This document shows positions 47,001 to 53,085 of a DNA stretch of 64,000 nt, piece after piece. The stretch spans positions 26,060 through 90,059 of the forward strand of contig JAAEZH010000022.1 in NCBI GenBank assembly GCA_018222965.1. The letters are read 5' to 3'. Made by a program: the position numbers and the translations under genes. The notes beneath the pieces were generated by a model. It ran no database searches and was not told the DNA's origin. It worked only from the letters and a program-made list of their open reading frames with translations. The stretch's first letter is position 1. Each line of letters opens with the position of its first letter. The stretch is from Bacteroidota bacterium (GTDB lineage Bacteria > Bacteroidota > Bacteroidia > Chitinophagales > Saprospiraceae).

Positions 47001-47188
47001 GACAACCAATTGTCAGAAATTTCATCGCCTGTTTTTGGCGCTTCTTCCTGACGGGTCAGAAAGAAAATACCACAGCTTACAGCAATAATTAAGAGGAAAG
47101 GAAAAAGGTTTTTAAAGCCAGATGCTTTAGAATGGTTGGACGACGATATACCCCCATAAGGGGATTCGCTGGTAGAACGCCTTTTCAT
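35066..47188 (-). CDS. 4,040-aa surface giant: FG-GAP propeller, HYR, P-domains, lamin tail, dockerin, T9SS
   Basis: One uninterrupted frame. N-terminus: a basic 27-residue stretch, then a membrane-spanning or long signal segment (FPFLLIIAVSCGIFFL). Residues ~280-740 hold seven FG-GAP blades (GYSVAGAGDVNNDGFDDAIVG type), one full propeller. Two HYR domains (~745-915) precede an unrecognised ~515-residue region (~920-1435). More HYR domains alternate with a proprotein-convertase P-domain (~1833-1956), a lamin-tail domain (~2219-2386) and a second P-domain (~2453-2570). From ~2757 to the end it matches the two ~1,270-aa paralogues: HYR repeats, a carboxypeptidase-regulatory-like domain, dockerin (ADANNSGTVTTLDMVEIRKL, ~3713), cohesin-like domain (~3816-3940) and type A T9SS domain (ALYQSHPNPF...). 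Probable calcium-dependent surface adhesin or matrix protein; no catalytic site is visible. Confidence 0.9.
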   Translation of the reverse strand: MKRRSTSESPYGGISSSNHSKASGFKNLFPFLLIIAVSCGIFFLTRQEEAPKTGDEISDNWLSETQQRISADEYSIQPDEGEGPTGNFVSPNRANDMRFTYSPKGFEAKPRRYEDWQMAFEIESVRVNDETLTLQASPEIRMDGAVLRQKHESGVEVEYQNTASGMRQNFIIEEGPSGDAAFRVDLLVETDLKAINAKYNGVTFGRKGSEEPVYFYKDLKVFDADNRLLASHMEIRPGDSEGKYQVSLLASGSDLAYPVTIDPLNGAAWEVDGGGDTLRLGYSVAGAGDVNNDGFDDAIVGVINYDNGSQANAGQVRIYHGSGSGLSTTPAITINGGQGGGFLGFSVDGAGNVNGDDYDDVIIGAYLYDESIDLSDTLAGNLDRDEGAFFIYYGSGAGVTTAMADTVIGQMDTMRLGSSVSAAGDVNNDGFDDVIVGAYTFANGELNEGAAYVYEGSAGGLVTPALWSYEGGQVSGFFGYSVSDAGDVDNDGFDDVLVGAYGQYNAQDTGQGKAYLFLGGGSGPSGSPDWQKVGPHKYARFGISVSGAGNVNGDAFDDIVVGADRFSDPFLEVDTIVYDTNDITMEIDTLTVSGYSTGEGALFVYHGSGSGPSSNADWMYQSNSGQSGLGVSVASAGDVNNDGFDDIISGAPGYSDMEFDEGRAYAFYGSGSGLLPDTAQWIVESDVGGARFGISVDGLGDVDGDGVSDVIVGASQYDNNVAQALEGGAFAFYGIDGCGLPQYGDDPVFLTFPENITLETENGSCTASHSWDEPTFADNCPGASIMQTAGPTSGSDFSLGNTTVTYEVTNTNGNTTSQSFTVTVEDNQSPAIDNCEDYVHLIAPGESEGTVNFPDPSFTDNCPGALTIMQIAGDPSGTVFPLGVSQVQFSAVDAAGNSTSCTFRIIVIDTNDPGESCSAYTIEQTVRTKVPVEDDVEFRSTQSLFGQNGLLSAGAQPIGASILFKIIEGILGFDIPDWIEQLLGVGGGGIDLAFVSIDFGFTPGINMDFGFYNDLKDADSATIDINYPMKVCATFPAPELFGCRDTISISTSSEVLSDADLDVDPGMLNQEFGLFLEDLRVEIGFFLEVSACIGIPNPLPIGPDCVGYEASFDEEWSLFDPITLWEGTGDIPFWVICDEMFEDFAGWDDLFECTLGFNTSSDLEEVFAYADAVAGGAGLDGVAYNSDADQVTLKVPQILISTSPFPIPEFDFNYGRLTADDLGSTSVVGDKLVVSGTEDEFQRHRVDLLYIVDVIIWAATAGSSEIPPCIGLGTTIDLGCGFLLIDLGDVNMSMISSLEGDFEFDPDIDFDAINLEYPMAYNVNGGGWQGPSSTLTGVSPGDNIEIVIPDGVNDTIDVNNTYSVSGDLSIETTQTYSLGIGVKLLQIGGNLFGGNDVFTLLCEDPLTTIPFNSRTVQDQTLSLDFDPGGGSFFIVPDMTPPVVECQDTTVYLNEWGYATIDAEDVFVSGYDIPQNGTGEVIIIGVEPDTVTCDDYPGVDAILITEDGNCNFDTCELFINVLDTLKPYVTCQDYTVVLDEFGIHHLDPEEMTIGAIDNCSFIELHASDSTFTCADVGVDSIFVTITGYDIANNFDTCSAIVTVLDTLPPLFECPFLDNYPVTRNTDPGFCTYTANSDEFEPDLLAPDCNTVITWELTGATIASGMTNVGGVSFNLGTTTVTYTATDASGNATVCSFDVIVIDEEDPVITCPADVVIGTNDDGANDYNCTTDYTWTHPAPTDNCSVVFYEVEYTFPDGSTEVDDLLPELNSGMLSETRTFDIGITNLEYTVIDTAGNTVGCSWSITVVDDEDPMVFCEQVISCIDYTITETVDIVPNDQTIVPIEVANEIVITDVNLNIDGSITDMGNLTVSLQSPTGTVVVLADGLCGGSNTFDVTFNDDAGTNVTAAPCPLSGEYQSQSVGMAGFNGEQSGGFWLLIFDNANTDGCGLLADVTLEVCGNDATGEPVIVALESDPGLCSFKILDGSLDPPFTDNCEGSTMVHDAIMGPFDNTLQGAVLPVGETVVTWTVTDASGNTTSCQINYIVRDNEDPVFVNCPRPDIIEDAEPGVCGAYVNFSPPIAEDNCGVVTVSQIDQTGLSTGSVFPVGMTILDYMAVDPSGNSAVCSLRVIVNDTQDPILVCPQSLEQATDPWVCEAVVNDIAPLQAADNCPDNFSVVYQIEYPAGSGEITGGGVADASGEVFQNGTSTVHYRLQDQPVLLISEVTHEIGILNGGMNPEPYTVLTGNDYMEITNIGPAAYNISELVIERFGTGQDETLVLPNGTIVNPGETVVIHFGNGDDDPGNLFFNIPCAADLTTGAQAGYAISFKGRTLDAVAVNGFDPVGQATQSTVTPADWTGSIDAMNGKGGVYRLYSYDNNNASDWAVADVCMPITIGSLNPTLEAYAWNGAVTALQSIAPNTESCNFNVVIYDEETPTCGEYIEHIYAGNGGLIEDGLILQSTVNVADNFTVGDVDLLNLVGNHTNMGDLVFKITSPEGTQVILFGGLCEGGADFDLNIDEDSSILVNNAPCNPLGQGGWYVPANSLTAFYGEPAMGNWTLEIADTAATNTGNLIDWDLRLFEIAGYSQTDTTLNNDPGFCGAVFDWTHPRLVDNCREGEIEVVYLTDSFINVPEGGIIVGGSPASEYFEVGETIVRYILTDAAGNVDSCEFLVTVLDVEDPVVVCPNDIIINLGGGECRTIVDYNPLSATDNCAVVDTIMTPPSGSWFEIGETEVEIIVIDSSGNADTCYFNVIVNEYVPTSGTLSCNDLVNVSLDSDCEEEITADMILEGDDYHCYEDYQITVLGSDGFPIPTSPIVTLDYIGQTLTVMVYDPDTGNTCWGSIYIEDHQSPIIECPADTVVFCHINTDPANMGFPELLSCELSFTTEHNDVFNDFGNCSDPRGEIIRTWTLTDESGNESACEQTITIERIDFVDVAFPENYDGNANPVFACTEVAANPGLTSPTNTGQPTVDGLPVTGGALCSVAINYVDNVFEICEGSYDILRTWSVYDPCEPVVAGVNPLQFLQVIKVLDDAAPILTCPSNMVANAGNGDCTANVQIPVAGIEDACSSVSITTDTPNGTLNSNGGLLTDVEIGEHTITYFTVDDCGNTSSCSFILTVEDQTAPVAICDEITEVSLTSDGQGVAFAETFDDGSYDNCELAYFEVSRMDGDCNGDPDDFGPSVTFCCNDVPNNPIMVVFRAYDIYGNFNDCMVQVEVQDKLPPFVVTCPAPQTISCETYVEELSVPLNLGDYSVLDPYGDASFYDNCELEITYEVTLNIDECQAGTVVRTWTANDNSGFNPPAVCTQTITVEHNSDWVVEFPADILVECTDGQLPEFGEPEIYFDECELIGISFEDEYFYVVPDACYKIVRTWSAINWCVYNDFGYDAFSEEDHFESVYFSDWDGDGDQDDRTFRDGWNDSGAPGTPDGYISYEQVIKVNDSEAPEFVIPTIDGCIVEEDCDKDLTIPYPDILDECSVEFEVNISGDFGDFDDIQASVVVPDVVPGTYDITYTVTDNCGNTSFETTTVVVEDCKLPTPYCLNGLVVEIMQTGMIEVWASDLNLGSFDNCPGDLIYTFSPDITDLAVTYTCDDLGQQAVEIWVTDAAGNQDFCETFINVQDNMNNCDPNPVTVDIAGLIATEELEPVEYVEVEVNGTTTLSEVTEEDGLFLFNVMTGGDYTVTPMRDDNPLNGVTTYDLVIMSLHILGLDPLDSPYQMIAADANNSGTVTTLDMVEIRKLILLIETDFPNNTSWRFVDADYVFPNPMNPWEEVFPEAISFNNLILDELETDFVGIKIGDLNGSVVPNDMAEVDDRDPIRDFWLETDDLVLEAGTVHEIPFYVGPDMIWGVQYTLAFNPDAMEFVEMKDGLSASENLGTTKADEGYLTFSWNAHDEAVSLEEGTLLHSLRFRIRESVKTSEVFNISYAYTWPEAYDANGDLLSLGLRFGDQAESSRPFALYQSHPNPFRQETRIGFELPESCHATMRIMDAGGREVYRFDGDFKAGYNELYIREGDLKIQSGIMYYELITPTHRAVRKMVRIE

Positions 47189-47346
47189 GTGTGTGGATTA
47201 ATAATTTGTTAATATTCCTTTAAATTCCATAGAAAATCCGGAATTACCAAGCTATTCAGCACACACAGAACCGAAAACAGGTATAAATAACCGCTATTTA
47301 ATGGGAAATTAACCTAATTCTACCTTTTTGGAGCTCCCTAAAAGAG

Positions 47347-48906
47347 CTATTGCACCTGATTCATCATTTCCAGATCGCGGCTCTTGATCACATCAAAAAC
47401 CTGTTTCAGGGCATTTATGTCTTCGTTTTCAAAGCGCAATCTGGCAAAAATTCCATCCATCCCGGCATCAAGTTTCATGTCCTGAAATTGAATAACCGGA
47501 AGGATTTCTTCATCACTTGTCATGAGTTCCATATTAATAAATGCATTGAGCACTTCAGACCTTGACGGGTCGATCAAATTTCCGGCAACGGTTTGTCCTT
47601 TTGGTGCCTGGCGATTGATGAAGTTTTCCATCAAAGTTTGATTTCCGGAAATAAAAAGCGCATCGTCGCGAAGATATAAACGGGACTTCCCGTCGGGATA
47701 ATCAGACTGAAAAAAGGAGAAAGACATGAATCCTCCGGTATTGATCACAAAGCGGCTTTTGCCGGAATTTTCAAACAGGCCGAGTTCGACACCGAGGGCT
47801 ACAATTTTTTTGGCTCTTTCATAATCCTTGACATCCAGACTAATGGCGGCTGTAGTTGGTTTTCCTTCAGGTCGGTAAGTGGTAACTGCCAGATGCCCTC
47901 CAAAGGCTTCAATCAAATCTTCCGGAACGAACCCGGATTTTTCGTAAAAACCTTGCAGCCAATTCCGGACAGTTCGATCCGAGTTGACCACATTGTACAA
48001 TCCTTCCATCGACAATGACCCATCGAGTGAGAAGAAAACGTCTTTTTCAGGTACCATACTCAGCAATTCCGGCCCCGTCCTTTCTTCAAATATCCGACTG
48101 AGTTGTTCCATCGCAGATTCCTGGAAATCCATATCAACTTCCAGTTCTACGGCTCCATCCACAAAATCCAGGTGCGCCTGGATGTAATTATTGGCAAAGT
48201 AAGCCGGGCTTATCCATTTCAGGCCAAAAGCCTCGATGGCTGCATAAGGGTTTTCGGCAAAAGGAGTGGTCGTGGCCCAAAGACTAATGTCCCGGTTCTG
48301 CGCCATTGCAGATCGCAATTTGGGATTCTGGGCGATTGACTCTGAAGGGGTTGTGGCGAAGTATTTATCCATGCGTTCCTGCATATTGATAAACAAATCG
48401 GACTCTCCAAAAACCAGGTAATGATCATCCCATGCCATCATATTGAGTCGTCCAAAATCGATGAAGTTATAACCACTCCCCCGTTCAATTTCATAACCGG
48501 AAGCTACATCAACCAGCATTTGCTCAAACAATGCCGGATCATCAAGGCTGATCACCATGGTCGACATAAGCTCATTCGGAATGGCCGGATTTACATCGTA
48601 AGCGAAGTACAATTTCTGATTAATGTCTATTCCGGCTTTGGATGGATCCCTCATGATATCGGCAAAAGCGGGATTTTCCAGACTTGCCTGTGAAACGATG
48701 CTGGCAAAGAATGGGGTAGACTGCAGGTTCTGCAGTTCTCCTTTTTCGGCTAAAGCCGGCAGATTAAAGGCAACGATCAAAGGGGCATCCGCAGGCACTA
48801 TACCCAATCCATCTCCATCGGGGATGGAAGAATTGCAAGTACTGCAGGAGCTAATTACAAACAGAGCCAGGGAAATAATACTTAGACGAAACAAACTGGA
48901 AATCAT
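47347..48906 (-). CDS. DUF4836 family lipoprotein
   Basis: 519 aa from the ATG at 48906 (an ATG at 48927 adds seven residues). Lipoprotein signal ending in LFVISSC. The mature part begins IPDGDGLGIVPADAPLIVAFNLPALAEKG, the typical start of DUF4836 proteins, which look like two copies of a chaperone-like or substrate-binding fold; further family features are DISLWATTTPFAENP and VFFSLDGSLSMEG. Periplasmic or outer-membrane anchored; the function of the family is not established. It lies between two T9SS cargo genes on the same strand, with a terminator on its upstream side. Confidence 0.82.
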   Translation of the reverse strand: MISSLFRLSIISLALFVISSCSTCNSSIPDGDGLGIVPADAPLIVAFNLPALAEKGELQNLQSTPFFASIVSQASLENPAFADIMRDPSKAGIDINQKLYFAYDVNPAIPNELMSTMVISLDDPALFEQMLVDVASGYEIERGSGYNFIDFGRLNMMAWDDHYLVFGESDLFINMQERMDKYFATTPSESIAQNPKLRSAMAQNRDISLWATTTPFAENPYAAIEAFGLKWISPAYFANNYIQAHLDFVDGAVELEVDMDFQESAMEQLSRIFEERTGPELLSMVPEKDVFFSLDGSLSMEGLYNVVNSDRTVRNWLQGFYEKSGFVPEDLIEAFGGHLAVTTYRPEGKPTTAAISLDVKDYERAKKIVALGVELGLFENSGKSRFVINTGGFMSFSFFQSDYPDGKSRLYLRDDALFISGNQTLMENFINRQAPKGQTVAGNLIDPSRSEVLNAFINMELMTSDEEILPVIQFQDMKLDAGMDGIFARLRFENEDINALKQVFDVIKSRDLEMMNQVQ

Positions 48907-49001
48907 GAGATTGGGTTTGGAAGGCAAATGCTAAATCGCGCCTAAAATTCGAAATAAATTTTGACTTGCAAAACAGCATTCGGCGAAAGCCAAATAAAAA
49001 A

Positions 49002-49028
49002 CCCCTGCTCTCCAATGGAAAGCAGGGG
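49002..49028 (-). terminator. Terminator of the M36 peptidase gene
   Basis: CCCCTGCT (49002-49009) pairs with AGCAGGGG (49021-49028); on the minus strand six U residues follow. The peptidase stop codon is 22 bases away. The stem core and U tail are very similar to those of the terminator at 35001. Confidence 0.85.
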
Positions 49029-49049
49029 CTAACGTTCATAATCAATTTC

Positions 49050-52000
49050 TTACTTAATCAGCACATAGCGGGTTGTAACACCCTGATCGCGCCAGCCGAC
49101 ACGAACGAGGTATACGCCCGAAGGCAAGCCGTTAAGCTCAAAAGTTTCTTGCAGTGTACGGGTATTATTAAATGCCCGGCTGCTTACTTCCTGACCTTGC
49201 GTATTGTAAACTACTACTTGCAGGTTTTCTGCACGTTCCAATTCAAGATCCAGCATAAAGGTTCCTGTACCCAGATTTGGATACAAATTGAAGGAATTCA
49301 AGCCTTCGACCAGATTTACACTGCTTGGTACCTCAACCGTGATAATCTGCGAGAAGCTGTTTTCGCAATCACCATTGCTTACCGTAAGCGTTACGGTATA
49401 CGTGCCACTTTCCTGATAGATGTATGACGGATTTTGCTCATCAGACATACCACCATCACCAAACTCCCAGGACCAGGCAATTGCACCAACCGATTGGTCC
49501 GTGAAATCTACCAGCCCTTCTGTTTGATTGGTTACAAAGGCTGCTTCCGGAGCTTCCAGTACCGTAACAGGTACATCCACTTTTCCACTGAAACAGCTCG
49601 CTTCGCGTACCACCCAGTTGTAGAAGTAATAATAGAAATCTGAACCTGCTGAAGAACCGGTTAGGGTTACCAGATCGCCAACCTGATAAGGATAATCGGC
49701 ACCACTGTCATTCCGATACAGGTTTTGCATAGTTGCAGCCAGCGCAAAATTGCCCGAAGACGGAACCATCATGTTGAGTTCAACCTGACCTGGACCTTCT
49801 TCTACAAACACACTCACTGTTTCTATCACCTGCCCGGTACCATCCAATAGTTCGATGATCCGTTCTCCGGTATCTCCGGCATCCATAAACACAGACTCAA
49901 TGACTACTGGTTTAGTCGCCGTGAAGTTTACGGTACCAGTAAAGGCCGTGCTGTGGTAGCCTCCGGTACCGAAGTTATTATCTGCCGGACCTCCCTGGCT
50001 GGATGCCTGAAGTTCTTCCACTTCTGCTTCAAACACATCCCCCATGCTAATTGCAGGGGTTTCAAATGGCGAACCATTACCAACCAGTTCCCCGTTTTGG
50101 TACCAGTTGATTTGTCCGTCACCGTCTGCGGATAAAGTGGCTGTTTCGCCTTCGCAAACTTCAATATTGCCAACGGTTGGCACCGGATCATCCGGATAGT
50201 CAACGACTACTTCGAGCGTAGCTGTATCCATACCCAGGGTATTGGTTACAATGAGCTGGACGGTATAAGTACCTTCTTCCGTGTAGGTATAGGTAGGATC
50301 AAAGTCATTAGACTCGCCTCCGTCTCCAAAATACCATTGCCACTCTTGTGGAATGTCGAAAGACTCATCGGTAAAGGAGAAGAAGCCGGAACAGCTTTCT
50401 GTAGCATTTACAGAAAATTGAGCGGTAGGAGGCACAATTGCTTCCAGGCACCATGGTGGCAAATCAAAGGCTTCCACCTGATCTGTACGGCTGCCAGAAG
50501 TTCCCTGATCCGCGCTCCATCCCAATCCGCGTTCGGCAAAAGCCTCCCAAATCAGGCATCGGTTTGCTCCGTTATAGAACACCTCATCGGCTAACAGGAT
50601 CGCATCGCGACCATCAACAAAACCCGGATTACAAATTTGCATCTTCATGCCTTCCGTTATGAGGTGCATGGCAATGTTGTTGCCACCTGTACCATAGTAG
50701 AAGTCTTCGTCAAAACCGTATACATCAATCAGGTCCCAGGTCAGATCCCAAAGCATGGTACACCATACGAATCCAATTCCGTGGGGCTGAGAAATATTAT
50801 TATTATCGTTGGTAGCCGCATAGGTATAATCATTTATAGCCCAATCGGTGCTGTATGGCGCCGGACGGATACCATTACCTTCTACACTTTGACCAAGTGC
50901 AAAAGTACCTATACCACGCACGTCTTCACCAGCATCACCCGGCTCAATAGTCATCATAAGGCCGGCATAGTCACTCCAGCCTTCTCCCATTTGCTCTGCA
51001 TTTCCCAGGCAGTTTCCAACAGATGGTCCGCCTGTCATACGGATAGACAAACCGTGGCCATACTCATGGCTAATGATTCCGCTATCGAAATCGCCATCGA
51101 GAAAAGCGGAGCCGGTGCCTCCATCTTGCTGGAGGGTACCGACAACGGTGTTGCCCAGTTCCTGCTTAATCAGGTTACAATCTTCTTGAGAGATCATAAT
51201 GGCCGGGATAACCACATCCGTGGATGCACCACCCAGCGTGATTGGATCTCCTGGTTCGTCATTACAAATAATGGCTGCAACAGCACCGGCATCTTGTGCA
51301 TTCAATACTTTGATTACAAAACCACAAACACCGCGGTCAATCAAAGCAATTTTGCCATCGACATCTGCTCCATTGATTAATTCTTCACATCCAAATGTCG
51401 GATCAGCAGTTGCATCCTGCACCAAAACGAGGGTATCGGTGAGTGGATCAACAGGCACACCGGGTCCGAAGTTGGAACCGGCGGTAGCCATTGGGCCAGC
51501 AATATTCATTGGAGACTCCACCGTGAAATCAGAAGATTGCGGCGAATTGGTCCAGAGGTACATTTGAATACGTGCTCCGGAACCATCCCCTCCTGAACTA
51601 AAGTTGGCGTTGTTTGTACCGCTTCCATCCTGCGCTTCCGCGCGAATAGGATCTTCCGGCTCTCCGCCGTTTCCATAGTTGTTTTCCTGGAAGTTGCCAG
51701 CCTGCTCGTCAAATCCATACTGATACCAAACATCGTGCATCAGGTTACACCAGTAAAAGAGGTTTACGACTGCTGCATCCTGGTAAGCGTCCGGACCGGC
51801 TGCCTGATCGTAATCAAACAAGAATTCCAGCTCCATGCCCCCGTCCGGCTCATCGCCGGAGGAACCATCCAGATCTTCCGTATCCTGGTAGGCATGTACG
51901 TTGTTACCACGGGTGATGGTGTATTCAAAACCGGCTTCGCCGTCGACATCGTGCCATCCATAAGGAGATGCGATTGGATCGGCGGGGTTCTCAACTACCG

Positions 52001-52799
52001 ACTGTGGACCGTGATTCGGGCTTTCGATCGGCATAGCAAAAACCTGATAGCTGTCGGGGTTTAGATTAAAGGACTTTTCTGCCTTTTTATGGCCTTTGAA
52101 TTTGCGTGGTGCATACCCTACGCAATCATCTGTATGTGCTAAAGCCGGGTGGCCAAAGTCACAGTGGATGACCTGATCTCTTTTGTAAAGGAGTTCTCCG
52201 TTTTGAGCATCAATCACTACATACCAGCGGTGATTGGCAGAGGTTTCGTACCAGTCGATTTCCCAGCCCAGCTTGATTCCTGCATCACCGGCATTGTAAA
52301 ACACCATACGTACAGGTACATTTTCCAGGGCCCAGCCATTGGAAATGAAAACCGTTTTAAGGCTTGGTTCGTAAACGACCTCCTCGGTTTCAAATTGTTG
52401 GGGAACCGTTAGATCCAGCTTTTCGGCGCAAGCCCGCAAGGCATCTTCCGGAGTCAGGGTAGCCGTAGTTGAGCCGGCAGCGGCTGCCAGATCCGATTCG
52501 AATTTTACATTCATATTAACCAATCGGCCTTCCTGATTGAAAACCGCATTGGCTGTTGACCAAAGCAAGTCGACACCTTCGTGATTCTGATTGATATACA
52601 GATAGGTAATACCTGTTCTGTCATTGGTATAAAGATCCGTAACGCGCCAGGAGGTAACATCCTCCGCACTAAGCCCGAGTTCCTGACGATTATCATTCAG
52701 GTACTGTTGTGCCAGTGCCTCCGGACTTTGTGCCTGTACCAGTTGTGTACTCAGCAGCAAAACCCCAAGGAGTAACAATGGGTGTAATGTTCTTTTCAT
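49050..52799 (-). CDS. Secreted M36 (fungalysin-type) metallopeptidase, T9SS cargo
   Basis: 1,249 aa. Signal peptide (to QAQSPE), FTP propeptide domain (~25-110, YLYINQNHEGVDLLWSTANAVF), then the M36 catalytic domain. The zinc site is HEYGH at 578-582 with the third ligand Glu606 in GEGWSDY. A PA domain is inserted (~430-555, GKIALIDRGVCGFVIKVLNAQDAGA) as in other bacterial M36 enzymes. Two PKD domains follow (~786-870 and ~1080-1151, each with WxFGDG) around a region with YHSTAFTGTVNF, and the last ~80 residues are a type A T9SS domain (LNSFNLYPNLGTG...GVYLVRVG). It is probably activated outside the cell by removing the FTP part, and degrades protein for nutrition. Confidence 0.93.
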   Translation of the reverse strand: MKRTLHPLLLLGVLLLSTQLVQAQSPEALAQQYLNDNRQELGLSAEDVTSWRVTDLYTNDRTGITYLYINQNHEGVDLLWSTANAVFNQEGRLVNMNVKFESDLAAAAGSTTATLTPEDALRACAEKLDLTVPQQFETEEVVYEPSLKTVFISNGWALENVPVRMVFYNAGDAGIKLGWEIDWYETSANHRWYVVIDAQNGELLYKRDQVIHCDFGHPALAHTDDCVGYAPRKFKGHKKAEKSFNLNPDSYQVFAMPIESPNHGPQSVVENPADPIASPYGWHDVDGEAGFEYTITRGNNVHAYQDTEDLDGSSGDEPDGGMELEFLFDYDQAAGPDAYQDAAVVNLFYWCNLMHDVWYQYGFDEQAGNFQENNYGNGGEPEDPIRAEAQDGSGTNNANFSSGGDGSGARIQMYLWTNSPQSSDFTVESPMNIAGPMATAGSNFGPGVPVDPLTDTLVLVQDATADPTFGCEELINGADVDGKIALIDRGVCGFVIKVLNAQDAGAVAAIICNDEPGDPITLGGASTDVVIPAIMISQEDCNLIKQELGNTVVGTLQQDGGTGSAFLDGDFDSGIISHEYGHGLSIRMTGGPSVGNCLGNAEQMGEGWSDYAGLMMTIEPGDAGEDVRGIGTFALGQSVEGNGIRPAPYSTDWAINDYTYAATNDNNNISQPHGIGFVWCTMLWDLTWDLIDVYGFDEDFYYGTGGNNIAMHLITEGMKMQICNPGFVDGRDAILLADEVFYNGANRCLIWEAFAERGLGWSADQGTSGSRTDQVEAFDLPPWCLEAIVPPTAQFSVNATESCSGFFSFTDESFDIPQEWQWYFGDGGESNDFDPTYTYTEEGTYTVQLIVTNTLGMDTATLEVVVDYPDDPVPTVGNIEVCEGETATLSADGDGQINWYQNGELVGNGSPFETPAISMGDVFEAEVEELQASSQGGPADNNFGTGGYHSTAFTGTVNFTATKPVVIESVFMDAGDTGERIIELLDGTGQVIETVSVFVEEGPGQVELNMMVPSSGNFALAATMQNLYRNDSGADYPYQVGDLVTLTGSSAGSDFYYYFYNWVVREASCFSGKVDVPVTVLEAPEAAFVTNQTEGLVDFTDQSVGAIAWSWEFGDGGMSDEQNPSYIYQESGTYTVTLTVSNGDCENSFSQIITVEVPSSVNLVEGLNSFNLYPNLGTGTFMLDLELERAENLQVVVYNTQGQEVSSRAFNNTRTLQETFELNGLPSGVYLVRVGWRDQGVTTRYVLIK

Positions 52800-53085
52800 G
52801 TGTTCCGTATTAAGTCGAATATTGAAAATTATTGTATTGAATTTCTTAGTTGACGGCCTTTCAGAGGGGAACTGCTAAAGTAGCTAAAATTTGATTGCCT
52901 GTAGTGCATCCAAACAGAACAAATATTGTGCCTGGCAAGACATAAACACTATTTTTCTTTATGGGTTCCGGAAATCCCAAATTAGTTTCTGTTTGGTGGA
53001 AATTTGGACCTGAAAGGTTGAAATTACAGACATTTTGTATTCTATGTCACCCTATAGACCTAAAAAATCCCATACCTTTAAGTCT
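52800..53085. other. Divergent promoter region between the M36 peptidase and moeA
   Basis: About 290 bases. The moeA side has a -7-like TACCTTTA (53073-53080). The peptidase side shows no clear consensus element. GGACCTGAAAGGTTGAAATTA (start 53007) resembles one flank of the 57-nt palindrome at 17710-17766, with one change in the core, but does not form a palindrome itself. Confidence 0.35.
53073..53080 (+). promoter_or_regulatory. -7-like element for moeA
   Basis: TACCTTTA differs from TAnnTTTG only in the last base and ends 5 bases before the ATG at 53086, which again implies a nearly leaderless mRNA and supports that start. No upstream TTTG at the right distance. Confidence 0.35.
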
